Assembly (NCBI GenBank): GCA_938015595.1
Contig: CALLPI010000004.1
Location: 248,001-312,000, forward strand
Origin: an uncultured Saprospiraceae bacterium
GTDB taxonomy: Bacteria > Bacteroidota > Bacteroidia > Chitinophagales > Saprospiraceae
Reading direction: 5' to 3'
Length of the DNA: 64,000 bases
Part shown: positions 53,090 to 61,786 of the stretch, piece by piece
Layout of the letters: each line of letters opens with the position of its first letter
Numbering within the stretch: the first letter of the stretch is position 1
Notes under the pieces: model-generated
Database searches by the model: none
What the model was told of the DNA's origin: nothing
The model's input: only the letters and a program-made list of their open reading frames with translations
Made by a program: the position numbers and the translations under genes

Positions 53090-53563
53090 ATGAAAAAAGC
53101 AATTCTTCTGTCTCTTGTCATTGCTGCTTCATTGGCATTGACCACCTGCAAGAACGACGGCAAGAAAGCCGCTTCTGACACCAGCAGCGCATCAGCATCG
53201 GCACCATCAGCCTCGGCGGTGGCCGTCAAGCACTACATTTGTCCGAACAACTGCGCGGGTAGCGGCGGCGACACCCCCGGGCAATGCCCTGTGTGCAAAA
53301 CAGAATATCAGCACAACGATGCCTACCACCAGCAACCTGGCCAGCAGCCAACACCGCAACCAAGTGCGCCCGCAGTAGCTGATCCCGCCAGCAGCGGGCA
53401 GTCACCGGTGATCCAGATGCCGCCCTCCAACGACCCACCGCAAAATGCCAAAGGCGTGTGGCACTACACCTGCCCTAAGGGCTGCTTGGGCGGCAGTGGT
53501 GCAGCTGGCCCCTGCCCCAAATGCGGCGAACAACTGGCGCACAACGCTGCCTATCACGAGTAA
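53090..53563 (+). CDS. Lipoprotein with two tandem zinc-ribbon-like repeats
   Basis: This is a 157-residue lipoprotein with lipobox-like LALTTC after a signal peptide. After an Ala/Ser-rich linker there are two similar units: HYICPNNCAGSG, CPVCKTEYQHNDAYH; and HYTCPKGCLGGSG, CPKCGEQLAHNAAYH. Each has C-x3-C ... C-x2-C plus terminal His, as in the heavy-metal-binding (YHS/HMBD-like) domains of Bacteroidota. A Gln/Pro-rich linker separates the units. It probably binds a metal ion in the periplasm (inference). Confidence 0.75.
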   Translation: MKKAILLSLVIAASLALTTCKNDGKKAASDTSSASASAPSASAVAVKHYICPNNCAGSGGDTPGQCPVCKTEYQHNDAYHQQPGQQPTPQPSAPAVADPASSGQSPVIQMPPSNDPPQNAKGVWHYTCPKGCLGGSGAAGPCPKCGEQLAHNAAYHE

Positions 53564-53641
53564 TGAGATTGGTTCGTGTGCCTCGGTGTACCGGTTTTAC
53601 TTTAACCGCAGGGCAGACTATCCTGGCAACCTGCTTTTGAC

Positions 53642-54916
53642 ATGAAGCCGCTGGCCGAACGCATGAGACCTACCACCCTCGACGACTACCTGGGGCAAGC
53701 ACACCTGGTGGGCGAGGGCAGCGTATTGCGCCAAGCCGTAGAGGCCAATCGCATACCTTCGTTCATTCTGTGGGGGCCACCTGGCGTTGGTAAAACCACC
53801 CTGGCACGCATCGTGGCTCGGCAATCCAACCGATTGTTTTTTACGCTCAGCGCAGTAAGCGCCGGGGTAAAAGATGTGCGCGAGGTGATAGATAAAGCCC
53901 GCAGTACGCGCTTTTTTGATCAGCCTGCACCCATTCTATTCATTGACGAAATACACCGCTTTAGCAAGGCGCAGCAAGACTCACTCCTAGGCGCTGTAGA
54001 AGAAGGCGTGGTCGTGCTCATAGGCGCCACTACCGAAAATCCTTCCTTTGAAGTCATCTCTGCCTTGCTGTCGCGCTGCCAGGTCTATGTATTGCAGCCT
54101 CTGTCGCGGGAAGTGCTCATTCAACTCGTGGACAGAGCCTTGCGCCAGGACGAAATCCTGTGTCATAAGCCCGTTAAAGTACTGGAGTACGAGGCCATGT
54201 TGCGTTTATCCGGTGGCGATGCCCGTAAGCTCTACAATATTCTGGAGTTGGTGACCAACTTCCAGCAGGGCGAAATTCCGTTGGAGATCACCGACGCTAT
54301 GGTAGCACAATTGGTACAGGAAAACATAGCCCAATACGATAAGGGTGGCGAGTATCACTACGATGTAGCCTCGGCCTTCATCAAATCCATTCGCGGTAGC
54401 GATCCCAACGCGGCTATTTACTGGCTGGCCCGCATGATTGACGCTGGCGAAGACGTCAAGTTCATTGCCCGTCGTATGGTTATCGCTGCTGCTGAAGACA
54501 TCGGCCTGGCCAACCCCAATGCACTGCTCCTGGCGCAAACAGCCCTTGAAGCCGTGCAGGCCGTAGGGCTACCAGAAGCCCGTATCATCCTGGCTGAAGC
54601 GGTCGTCTATCTGGCGACTTCGCCCAAAAGTAACTCGGCTTACCTCGCCATTGATGCTGCCCTGGAAGCCGTGCGCCAGCACGGCGCTCTGCCTGTACCG
54701 CTACACCTGCGCAATGCGCCCACCTTCCTTATGAAAAAACTAGGCTACGGCAAGGATTACCAGTATGCCCATGACTTTCCAAACCACTTTGTGGAGCAGG
54801 ATTACCTGCCCAGCACCCTGGAAGGCCAAGTTTTCTTCCAGCCACAAGATAATGCAGCCGAGGAAAAGATACGCCAGTTTTTACATGCTCGCTGGAAGGA
54901 GCGCTACGGCTACTAA
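53642..54916 (+). CDS. rarA: Replication-associated recombination ATPase RarA (MgsA)
   Basis: This is a 424-residue AAA+ protein of the clamp-loader superfamily that acts at stalled replication forks. Walker A is WGPPGVGKTTLA, Walker B is ILFIDEIHRF, sensor 1 is IGATTENPSFEV, and sensor 2 is SGGDARKLYNILE. The C-terminal tetramerisation part contains KSIRGSDPNAAIYWLARM and EDIGLANPNAL. The length matches the family. It is monocistronic by spacing. Confidence 0.94.
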   Translation: MKPLAERMRPTTLDDYLGQAHLVGEGSVLRQAVEANRIPSFILWGPPGVGKTTLARIVARQSNRLFFTLSAVSAGVKDVREVIDKARSTRFFDQPAPILFIDEIHRFSKAQQDSLLGAVEEGVVVLIGATTENPSFEVISALLSRCQVYVLQPLSREVLIQLVDRALRQDEILCHKPVKVLEYEAMLRLSGGDARKLYNILELVTNFQQGEIPLEITDAMVAQLVQENIAQYDKGGEYHYDVASAFIKSIRGSDPNAAIYWLARMIDAGEDVKFIARRMVIAAAEDIGLANPNALLLAQTALEAVQAVGLPEARIILAEAVVYLATSPKSNSAYLAIDAALEAVRQHGALPVPLHLRNAPTFLMKKLGYGKDYQYAHDFPNHFVEQDYLPSTLEGQVFFQPQDNAAEEKIRQFLHARWKERYGY

Positions 54917-55004
54917 AAAATACATGAAAGTTTATTCATACAAAATTAAACCGAGCGCCGGCGACAGGTGTTTTCAGGCGTTCGTTTACCTAAAATAACT
55001 CATT

Positions 55005-55409
55005 ATGAGAGTATTGCCTTTGTTTGCAATGTTCGGTCTGGCTATGTTCGGCATGGCGTGCCAGCCCCAGGCGCAGCCTTCGCAGTCGGTCTCAGCCAAA
55101 GCAGCATCTTCCTGGCAAAACATTGACGTGGTTACGTTCAGGAAGATGATGTCGGCACCCAACACCGTGGTGCTGGACGTGCGCACCCCCGAGGAAACCG
55201 CCCAGGAGAAGATACCTGGTGCTATAGAAATCAACTACTACGACCCTGGCTTTGCCCAGAAGATAGGCAAATTAGACAAAACCAAAACTTATCTGGTGTA
55301 TTGTCGCAGTGGCAACCGGAGCAGTAGGGCATGCGAGGCTATGCAGCAAATGGGCTTTTTTAATTTATACAACCTACAAGGCGGCATGCTAGCCTGGAAG
55401 ATGCAGTAG
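55005..55409 (+). CDS. Rhodanese-like lipoprotein
   Basis: This is a 134-residue lipoprotein with lipobox FGMAC. The rhodanese domain fills the rest: VVLDVRTPEETAQEKIPGAIEINYYD and the active-site Cys in YCRSGNRSSRACEAM, followed by LQGGMLAWK. Periplasmic single-domain rhodaneses handle sulfane sulfur; the substrate is not known. Confidence 0.88.
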   Translation: MRVLPLFAMFGLAMFGMACQPQAQPSQSVSAKAASSWQNIDVVTFRKMMSAPNTVVLDVRTPEETAQEKIPGAIEINYYDPGFAQKIGKLDKTKTYLVYCRSGNRSSRACEAMQQMGFFNLYNLQGGMLAWKMQ

Positions 55410-55442
55410 AGTTTTAGCAAAAGGATTAGGAAGACGGAGGTG

Positions 55443-56897
55443 TCAGCCGTTCTGCCAGTTTTTCCGCTCTTGCTCAATGTGCCTAAGCACTACCTTCACG
55501 CCGTATCTGTCTTGTAGGTGTTTGGCCAGGGCATCGGCAGCGTATACGGAGCGATGCTGGCCCCCAGTACAGCCAAAACTCACCATAAGGTGGGTAAAAC
55601 TCCGCTCAATGTAGTCTTCTACAGCTTCGTTTACTAAATGGAAGACGCTGTTGAGAAACTCGTTCATGTGGCTGTGGTGCTTGAGGAAGTTGATGACGGG
55701 TTCGTCGCGGCCAGTCAGTTTTTTGTAGGGTTCATAACGGCCAGGGTTATTGATGCAGCGGCAGTCAAATACAAAGCCGCCACCATTACCGTGTGGGTCT
55801 TCGGGTATGCCGGTGGTATTGTAGGAAAAACTGTTAACTGTCACCGTCAGTAAACTAGAAGTGCCTTTAATCTTGTCAAAAGGCTCAAAGCGCTTGGATT
55901 CAATGATGTGGTACATGGCGCGGCTGAGTTCGGGTATTTGTACAGGCAAGTGGGCGTTTTCCAAAATCCACTTCACGTTGCGCAGGGCAAAAGGAATGCT
56001 TTCCAAGAAATGCGCCTTGCGCTCAAACAAGCCCCGAAACCCGTAAGTGCCAAAGGTCTGGATGCTTCGGATGAGCACGTAGCCGTAGAAATACTGTATA
56101 AAATGCTCGCGATCAATATCTATCATTTGCCCAGCTACCTGGATGTAATGATCGAGTAGTTCCTGGCGGATGTCTTCGGGTATGCTTGCCTTGGCCTGGT
56201 ATAACAGCGAGGCCAGGTCGTACTGAAGCGCACCGCGGCGCCCGCCCTGGTAGTCAATGAAATAAGGCTGCCCGCCTTTGATCATGATGTTTCGGGTTTG
56301 AAAATCCCGAAACATGAAGTGCGAGCAGTCGGCCTGCAACAGGTAGTCGGCCAGGCGTTGGAAGTCGTCTTCCAGAGCTTGCTCGTCGAAAGGTGTGTAG
56401 GCCAGGCGCAGGAAGTAATACTTAAAGGTGTTGAAATCCCACATCATGGACTGGCGGTCGAATGCCTGGCGCGGATAGCAGTAACTGTAGTCTAGATCGC
56501 GGCCACCCTCAATCTGCAGTCGGGCCAACTGCTGCACAACTTGGCGGTAAATCTGCACCAGGTAGTCAGGGAAGTAATCGCCTCGTTGCAACAGGTAGCT
56601 GTACAGTGTGGTGGAGCCGAGGTCTTCTTGCAAATAGACATCCTGGCTGAGGTCTTCTGCGAAAATCTCCGGCACGGGCAGTCCTTTGGCCTTGAAGTGG
56701 CGGCTGAAATGCAGAAAGGCTTCGTTTTCTTTGCGGTTGGGATTGTAGGCGCCGATAGCCGACTTGCTTGATCCTTGCAGCCGGTAATACACGCGTTGCG
56801 AGCCGGAGGGTGCCAACGGCAATACGAGCATGGCGTTTTCGCCGGCCCATTGTTCAAATAAAGCAACCAGAATGTGCTCAACTTTTACCGGTACCAT
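55443..56897 (-). CDS. Aminoglycoside-phosphotransferase-like sugar kinase fused to a RapZ C-terminal domain
   Basis: This is a 484-residue fusion. The N-terminal two thirds is an APH/choline-kinase-like domain similar to AmgK: VYLQEDLGSTTLY, the Brenner-type catalytic loop FRDFQTRNIMI and the metal loop YFIDYQGG. The last 160 residues are the RapZ C-terminal domain (FDCRCINNPGRY, LTGRDEPVINFL, VSFGCTGGQHRSV), without the RapZ N-terminal kinase domain. In E. coli, RapZ-C senses glucosamine-6-phosphate, and AmgK phosphorylates MurNAc/GlcNAc, so a role in amino-sugar recycling or sensing is a reasonable guess. The single chain makes it unlike E. coli RapZ. Confidence 0.85.
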   Translation of the reverse strand: MVPVKVEHILVALFEQWAGENAMLVLPLAPSGSQRVYYRLQGSSKSAIGAYNPNRKENEAFLHFSRHFKAKGLPVPEIFAEDLSQDVYLQEDLGSTTLYSYLLQRGDYFPDYLVQIYRQVVQQLARLQIEGGRDLDYSYCYPRQAFDRQSMMWDFNTFKYYFLRLAYTPFDEQALEDDFQRLADYLLQADCSHFMFRDFQTRNIMIKGGQPYFIDYQGGRRGALQYDLASLLYQAKASIPEDIRQELLDHYIQVAGQMIDIDREHFIQYFYGYVLIRSIQTFGTYGFRGLFERKAHFLESIPFALRNVKWILENAHLPVQIPELSRAMYHIIESKRFEPFDKIKGTSSLLTVTVNSFSYNTTGIPEDPHGNGGGFVFDCRCINNPGRYEPYKKLTGRDEPVINFLKHHSHMNEFLNSVFHLVNEAVEDYIERSFTHLMVSFGCTGGQHRSVYAADALAKHLQDRYGVKVVLRHIEQERKNWQNG

Positions 56898-57002
56898 GGC
56901 GGCGTTTTATTTTGCGAGGTGAAGGTAGGAGGGATTTTTTAATTTTGGAGGTGAATTGGCGGGGTAAAGTACGCCATTCAAATTAAAAATTAATGCACAG
57001 GC

Positions 57003-58088
57003 ATGAATGCACTGGACATCCTGCGACCGCCGGCGGAAACAACCTATGCCGCCGAACTCGAAGCCCTGGCCGCAGCCGATACTTACCCCAAACCAGCCAA
57101 TTGGCGGCTCTCGCCCTGGGCGGTCGTCACTTATCTGATGGGCGGCCAATTGGCCGACGGTACAGTCATCGAACCCAAATACTTCGGCGACCGCCGCCTC
57201 ATAGAAATTGCCGTGGCCACCCTTGCCACCGACCGCGCGCTGCTACTGCTGGGCATTCCCGGCACGGCCAAAACCTGGGTAGCCGAGCATCTGGCTGCTG
57301 CTATCAGCGGCAATTCCACCCTGCTAGTGCAAGGCAGCGCTGGTATGAGCGAAGACCTACTGCGCTATGGCTGGAACTATGCCCGCCTGCTGGCCGAAGG
57401 TCCTAGCCTGAACGCCCTTGTGCCCAGCCCCGTGATGCGCGCCATGGAAATCGGCTGTATCGCCAGGGTAGAAGAGCTTACTCGCGTACCTGCTGACGTA
57501 CAGGATACGCTCATCACCATACTGTCAGAGAAAGTCATGCCTGTGCCTGAGTTGAACACTATGGTACAGGCCCACCGGGGCTTCAATCTCATTGCTACTG
57601 CCAACGACCGCGACAAGGGCGTTAACGAGCTGTCGAGCGCTTTGCGCCGTCGCTTCAACACAGTGGTTATGCCCTTGCCAGCCACCCTTGAAGAAGAGGT
57701 GGCTATTGTGTCCAATCGCGTAGAAAAAAATAGCCAGGCACTTCACTTGCCTTTCAAGGCTGTGCCTGCCCAGGAAATCCGCCGCCTGGTCACTATCTTT
57801 CGAGAGCTGCGCAGTGGCAAAACTGAAGATGGCCGTACCAAGCTTAAGTCGCCCAGCGCCACCCTCAGCGCCGCGGAGGCTATATCAGTGCTAAGCCAGG
57901 GGCAGGCACTTGCCGTGCACTTCGGCGATGGCACCCTCAAAGCTGACGACCTGGCTGCCGGCCTCACCGGTGCTATAGTCAAAGACCCTCTTCAGGATAA
58001 GGCAGTGTGGCAGGAGTACCTCGAAACCATAGTCAAGGAGCGCAACAACTGGCAAGACCTCTACCGCGCCTGTCGTGAACTGCTCTGA
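57003..58088 (+). CDS. MoxR-type AAA+ ATPase
   Basis: This is a 361-residue AAA+ ATPase. Walker A is LLGIPGTAKTW, a pore-side segment is VQGSAGMSEDLLRYGWNYARLL, and the Walker-B position reads CIARVEELTRVP. The sensor and arginine-finger segment is ATANDRDKGVNELSSALRRRFN. This branch usually sits in a cluster with a DUF5682 protein, a VWA protein and a SWIM zinc-finger protein (recollection); none of these is here. The next gene is a threonine-synthase-like enzyme starting 23 bases later. Confidence 0.82.
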   Translation: MNALDILRPPAETTYAAELEALAAADTYPKPANWRLSPWAVVTYLMGGQLADGTVIEPKYFGDRRLIEIAVATLATDRALLLLGIPGTAKTWVAEHLAAAISGNSTLLVQGSAGMSEDLLRYGWNYARLLAEGPSLNALVPSPVMRAMEIGCIARVEELTRVPADVQDTLITILSEKVMPVPELNTMVQAHRGFNLIATANDRDKGVNELSSALRRRFNTVVMPLPATLEEEVAIVSNRVEKNSQALHLPFKAVPAQEIRRLVTIFRELRSGKTEDGRTKLKSPSATLSAAEAISVLSQGQALAVHFGDGTLKADDLAAGLTGAIVKDPLQDKAVWQEYLETIVKERNNWQDLYRACRELL

Positions 58089-58111
58089 ACAACCTAAGCA
58101 ACACCGTACAA

Positions 58112-59194
58112 ATGACGCCAAGCGACGAAGCCTACCTCCGCGATACTGCGCCCGAAGAGCGCCCTTTCGATTTGTTTAAAGAATTAGAACATCACTACAA
58201 GCTCTTGCAAGACGCCCGCAGCAGCCTGGCGGAGCGCATAGAAGCCTTTGAGCAAATTACCGACCTGGAAGTAGGCGATACCCCGCTCGTACGTGCCCGC
58301 AACGTCGAGCGCGAAACCGGCGTAAGCCAGCTCTACCTCAAGTTTGAAGGCAGCAATCCCACCGGCACGCAAAAAGACCGCATCGCCTTTGCTCAGTGCA
58401 TGGACGCCTTGCGCCGTGGATACGCCGGTATCACCCTGGCCACCTGCGGCAACTATGGCGCCGCCTGCGCTCTAGCAGCCAAAATAGCTGGATTGCGCTG
58501 TGTCGTCTTTATTCCAGAAAGCTATCACTCCAGGCGCGTGATAGAAATCGGTGAACTGGGCGCCGAACTGGTTCGCAGTCCTGGCGACTACGAGCAAGCC
58601 GTAGTGGCTTCTCAGGCTTTCGCCAAGCAGGCCGACCTCTACGACGCCAACCCCGGCGGTAAAAATACGCCGCTCCAACTGAAAGCCTATGGCGAAATTG
58701 CCTACGAAATATACGATGAACTGCGCGATGCCCCCCGCATTGTAGCCGTGCCTGTGTCCAACGGTACAGTGTTGGCTGGTTTGTACAAGGGGTTTGTCAG
58801 CCTGTACCGCCGTGGCAAAACCTCCCACATACCCATTATGGTAGTGGGTTCGGCCCACGGCAAAAACCCCATTGTGGAGGCCTTCCTGCATCAACGCCCA
58901 ACCTGCGAAGACCTCCTGCCGCAGCGCATTCACGAAACCCCAGTGAACGAACCCCTTATCAGTTGGCACGCCTTTGACGGAGACGTCGCCCTGGTGGCCA
59001 TCCGCAAAACGCAAGGTTGGGCGCGCAACGTAACCGATAAGCGCATGTTACAACTGTCCAAAATGCTTCGCGAAAAGGAAGGCCTGAACGTTTTACCGGC
59101 AGCCACGGCTGGTTTAGCGGCGCTGCTGGATGCTCCTTCACCCGATATAGTGCACAATGAGCGCTTTGTAGCCGTACTCACTGCGCGCCGGTGA
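58112..59194 (+). CDS. Threonine-synthase-like PLP enzyme
   Basis: This is a 360-residue fold-type II PLP enzyme. The PLP-binding Lys lies in NPTGTQKDRIAFAQ, the cofactor-binding loop is LATCGNYGAACALAAK, and the substrate loop is NGTVLAGLYKG. The family is threonine synthase (homoserine phosphate to threonine) or a close paralogue. The N-terminal extension of about 60 residues and the missing C-terminal motifs of canonical ThrC leave the exact reaction open. It is 23 bases downstream of the MoxR-type gene and may be co-transcribed. Confidence 0.78.
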   Translation: MTPSDEAYLRDTAPEERPFDLFKELEHHYKLLQDARSSLAERIEAFEQITDLEVGDTPLVRARNVERETGVSQLYLKFEGSNPTGTQKDRIAFAQCMDALRRGYAGITLATCGNYGAACALAAKIAGLRCVVFIPESYHSRRVIEIGELGAELVRSPGDYEQAVVASQAFAKQADLYDANPGGKNTPLQLKAYGEIAYEIYDELRDAPRIVAVPVSNGTVLAGLYKGFVSLYRRGKTSHIPIMVVGSAHGKNPIVEAFLHQRPTCEDLLPQRIHETPVNEPLISWHAFDGDVALVAIRKTQGWARNVTDKRMLQLSKMLREKEGLNVLPAATAGLAALLDAPSPDIVHNERFVAVLTARR

Positions 59195-59280
59195 GGGGTG
59201 CAATCTCTGCCGGCTGCATCAGTGGCAAAGAAGTTCGGCCTCACAGCAGCGGCGCATCCCCTTTTCCGAGCGAATACGCC

Positions 59281-60954
59281 CTATTTGCCTGGCTCAAAGA
59301 GCAGCCAGCCGTCGGGATCCACCACAGGCTTGTCATCTTTATCCAATTTTAGGGTAAGCCCCTGTGCCAGAATGGTAAGCCGTTGCCGTTTGCCTTGCAT
59401 TTCCACTTCCACAGGCATGAGGAATGGCATATCTTTTACCGGCGATTCCCAGCGCAGGCTTAGCGTGCGGTTTTCTATACGCGAATGCAGCACTGGAAGG
59501 GCGGCTTGGCGGAGATAGACCTCAAAGAACCAATCTAGTGCTAGCCCTGATTCTGCCTCGCAGATGCGCCGAAAGTCATCAGTGCAGGCAAAGCGCGTCT
59601 GACGGCCATCGCTTAGGTTTTCTATGGCAGGATCTGGGTATGCCATGCGGCGCAGTGCGCGAAAGAAGGCTTCGTCGCCCATGAGAAACCGCAGGGTGTG
59701 CAGCACCCAGGCGCCTTTGTTATAGATGGGAGCGCGGTAGATATCTTTGCCGGTTTTGGACTCGCGCGGGGCTATGGGCAAGGTATTGGCAAACCAGCGC
59801 ATGCTCTTCATGTAGGCCTGGTACTGCTCCTTGCCAAAGCGCTGCTCGGCGTATAGCGGCTGCATGTAAGAGCCAAAGCCCTCGTGTAGCCACATGTCGC
59901 ACCAGTCGTTATTAGTCACTAGATTACCCCACCATTCGTGAGCCAACTCATGATGGTGCAGGGCATCGAAGCCCCAGTCTTTGCCGCGGGTCATGGAGGT
60001 ATTGCGGAAGTTGGCACCGTATGCTATGATGCTCTGGTGCTCCATACCGAGGTGGGGCGTCTGTGCTACGCCGTACTTGTCGGCGCGGAAGGGGTAGGGG
60101 CCAAGTAGCTTTTCATAAAATTGCAAGTGTTCCAATATTTCAGGGAAGAGCTTTTGCCCCTTTTCGTAATCTTCGGGCAGTACGTAAAACACTACCGGAT
60201 AGCGCTCGCCGTTCACGCAGGTCATGGTGTCTTCAATAGTGCGGTAGGGTGCTATGTTGAGCGCCACGTTATAGGCGTTGATGGGGTTGGAAATGAACCA
60301 GTGCCAGGTAGTTGTACCATTCTGGTGTGATTCGCTGCGCAAGAGGCGGCCATTGCAGGCGGCCACCAGCGGATTGGGTACACGCACGTGCAAGGCCATG
60401 GAGTCGGGTTTGTCTGAAACGTGGTCTTTGACTGGCCACCACACGTCGGCACCGTCGCCCTGGCAAGAGGTGGCAATCCAGTGTGCACCGGAGGGTGTAC
60501 GCGCCCAACTGAAGCCGCCATCCCAGGGCGCGCGTGGAGCGGGGCGCGGCTTGCCGCCATAGCTGATTTCGACCGTTACCATTTGCCCGGGCTGGTGCGT
60601 AGCGCCAAGGTCTATCCACAGCTTGCCGCCTCGGCGCTGAAACGGACTTGGCGCACCGCCCGAAGCCGACAATAGCCGCGCTTCGCGCACGGCCAGCAGG
60701 GTGTCCAGGTCGAGCACCAGCCAGTACATAGGATGCACAACGCGCGCCGTCACTTGTACGCGCCCTTCGATGCGCTGCTCGTCGGGAAAGACCTGCACGG
60801 CCAAATCGTAAAAAGTGACGTCGTAAGCAGCCTGCTCCGGCATGAGCGGCCCGCCGGTATCGTAGATGGCTGTTTGAGCTAGGCTCAGGGTGTGGCTCAA
60901 CAGCCAGGCTGCCATGCCCAAACGAGCCAGGCTGAAGTGGGTAATCATACGCAT
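59281..60954 (-). CDS. M1 family aminopeptidase, secreted
   Basis: This is a 557-residue metallopeptidase, the third M1 enzyme in the window. The ATG at 60954 gives a signal peptide (cleavage after SLAQ); the frame runs to 61167 but without similarity. The exopeptidase motif is GMEHQSIIAYG and the zinc site HHELAHEWWGN, with the distal Glu in LHEGFGSYM. The protein has no lipobox, unlike the two M1 proteins at the left end. It is divergent from the SDR gene. Confidence 0.9.
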   Translation of the reverse strand: MRMITHFSLARLGMAAWLLSHTLSLAQTAIYDTGGPLMPEQAAYDVTFYDLAVQVFPDEQRIEGRVQVTARVVHPMYWLVLDLDTLLAVREARLLSASGGAPSPFQRRGGKLWIDLGATHQPGQMVTVEISYGGKPRPAPRAPWDGGFSWARTPSGAHWIATSCQGDGADVWWPVKDHVSDKPDSMALHVRVPNPLVAACNGRLLRSESHQNGTTTWHWFISNPINAYNVALNIAPYRTIEDTMTCVNGERYPVVFYVLPEDYEKGQKLFPEILEHLQFYEKLLGPYPFRADKYGVAQTPHLGMEHQSIIAYGANFRNTSMTRGKDWGFDALHHHELAHEWWGNLVTNNDWCDMWLHEGFGSYMQPLYAEQRFGKEQYQAYMKSMRWFANTLPIAPRESKTGKDIYRAPIYNKGAWVLHTLRFLMGDEAFFRALRRMAYPDPAIENLSDGRQTRFACTDDFRRICEAESGLALDWFFEVYLRQAALPVLHSRIENRTLSLRWESPVKDMPFLMPVEVEMQGKRQRLTILAQGLTLKLDKDDKPVVDPDGWLLFEPGK

Positions 60955-60982
60955 CGGTTTTTTTATATGCCTTAGATTCACA

Positions 60983-61008
60983 AAGCTAATCATTAGCTTG
61001 TAGCTTTG
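60983..61008 (+). promoter_or_regulatory. Palindrome within the promoter of the SDR gene
   Basis: AAGCTAAT (60983-60990), C, ATTAGCTT (60992-60999) is a perfect inverted repeat. It ends one base before TAGCTTTG at 61001-61008, which fits the -7 box (TAnnTTTG). The site would therefore lie in the spacer of the promoter and could be an operator for the divergent pair M1 peptidase/SDR. Confidence 0.45.
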
Positions 61009-61027
61009 CATTAGAAAACAGCATGAG

Positions 61028-61735
61028 ATGAAGCAATACATCGTAACCGGTGCTGGCCGGGGTATTGGGCGAGACACGGCGCTGGCGCTGGCTGCCGACT
61101 CCAGCCACTGGGTATTGGCGCTGTCGCGCAACCGGGAAGCACTCCAGCAACTCTGGGAAACCGCCAAAGCCCAGGGCTGCAGCGAACGCTTGTGCTGCCT
61201 ACCCTACGACCTGACCCACCCGGAACCTACCCGGTTGATGGAAGAGCTAAGCCAGTGGGGTAAGCTACACGGCATTGTCAACAATGCTGGTCTGCTCATT
61301 CACAAATCTTTTGAAGAGCTGACGGATGCCGACTGGCTTGCCATGTTTCAGGTTAACTGCTTGAGCGTGGTATCGCTTATTCGGCAGGTATTGCCCTTGC
61401 TGGAAGTTGCACAGGGCGCCCATATTGTGAATATAGGCAGCATGGGCGGCTTTCAGGGTAGTGCCAAGTTTGCCGGTCTGAGCGCCTATAGCGCCTCTAA
61501 AGCGGCATTGGCTAACCTGGCCGAAACTCTGGCAGAAGAGTTCTCTTCCCGGAAAATTGCCGTCAACTGCTTGGCCTTAGGCGCAGTGCAAACCGAAATG
61601 CTAGCGCAGGCTTTTCCCGGCTACGAAGCCCCGCTGAGTAGTGCACAGATGGGCAGCTTTATAGCCTGGTTTGTAACCCACGGCCACACTTTCTTCAATG
61701 GCAAGGTTCTGCCCGTATCGGTCAGTACGCCATGA
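61028..61735 (+). CDS. Short-chain dehydrogenase/reductase
   Basis: This is a 235-residue classical SDR. The NAD(P)-binding motif is VTGAGRGIGRDTAL, the NNAG motif is present in GIVNNAGLL, and the catalytic Ser-Tyr-Lys are in IGSMGGFQGS and YSASKAAL. The length is the usual one. The substrate is unknown. It starts 20 bases after a -7-like box. Confidence 0.88.
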   Translation: MKQYIVTGAGRGIGRDTALALAADSSHWVLALSRNREALQQLWETAKAQGCSERLCCLPYDLTHPEPTRLMEELSQWGKLHGIVNNAGLLIHKSFEELTDADWLAMFQVNCLSVVSLIRQVLPLLEVAQGAHIVNIGSMGGFQGSAKFAGLSAYSASKAALANLAETLAEEFSSRKIAVNCLALGAVQTEMLAQAFPGYEAPLSSAQMGSFIAWFVTHGHTFFNGKVLPVSVSTP

Positions 61736-61786
61736 TGGAGTTTCGATTGGGCTGAAAAGCTATCTGCAATGCGCTTTGCACTTTGC

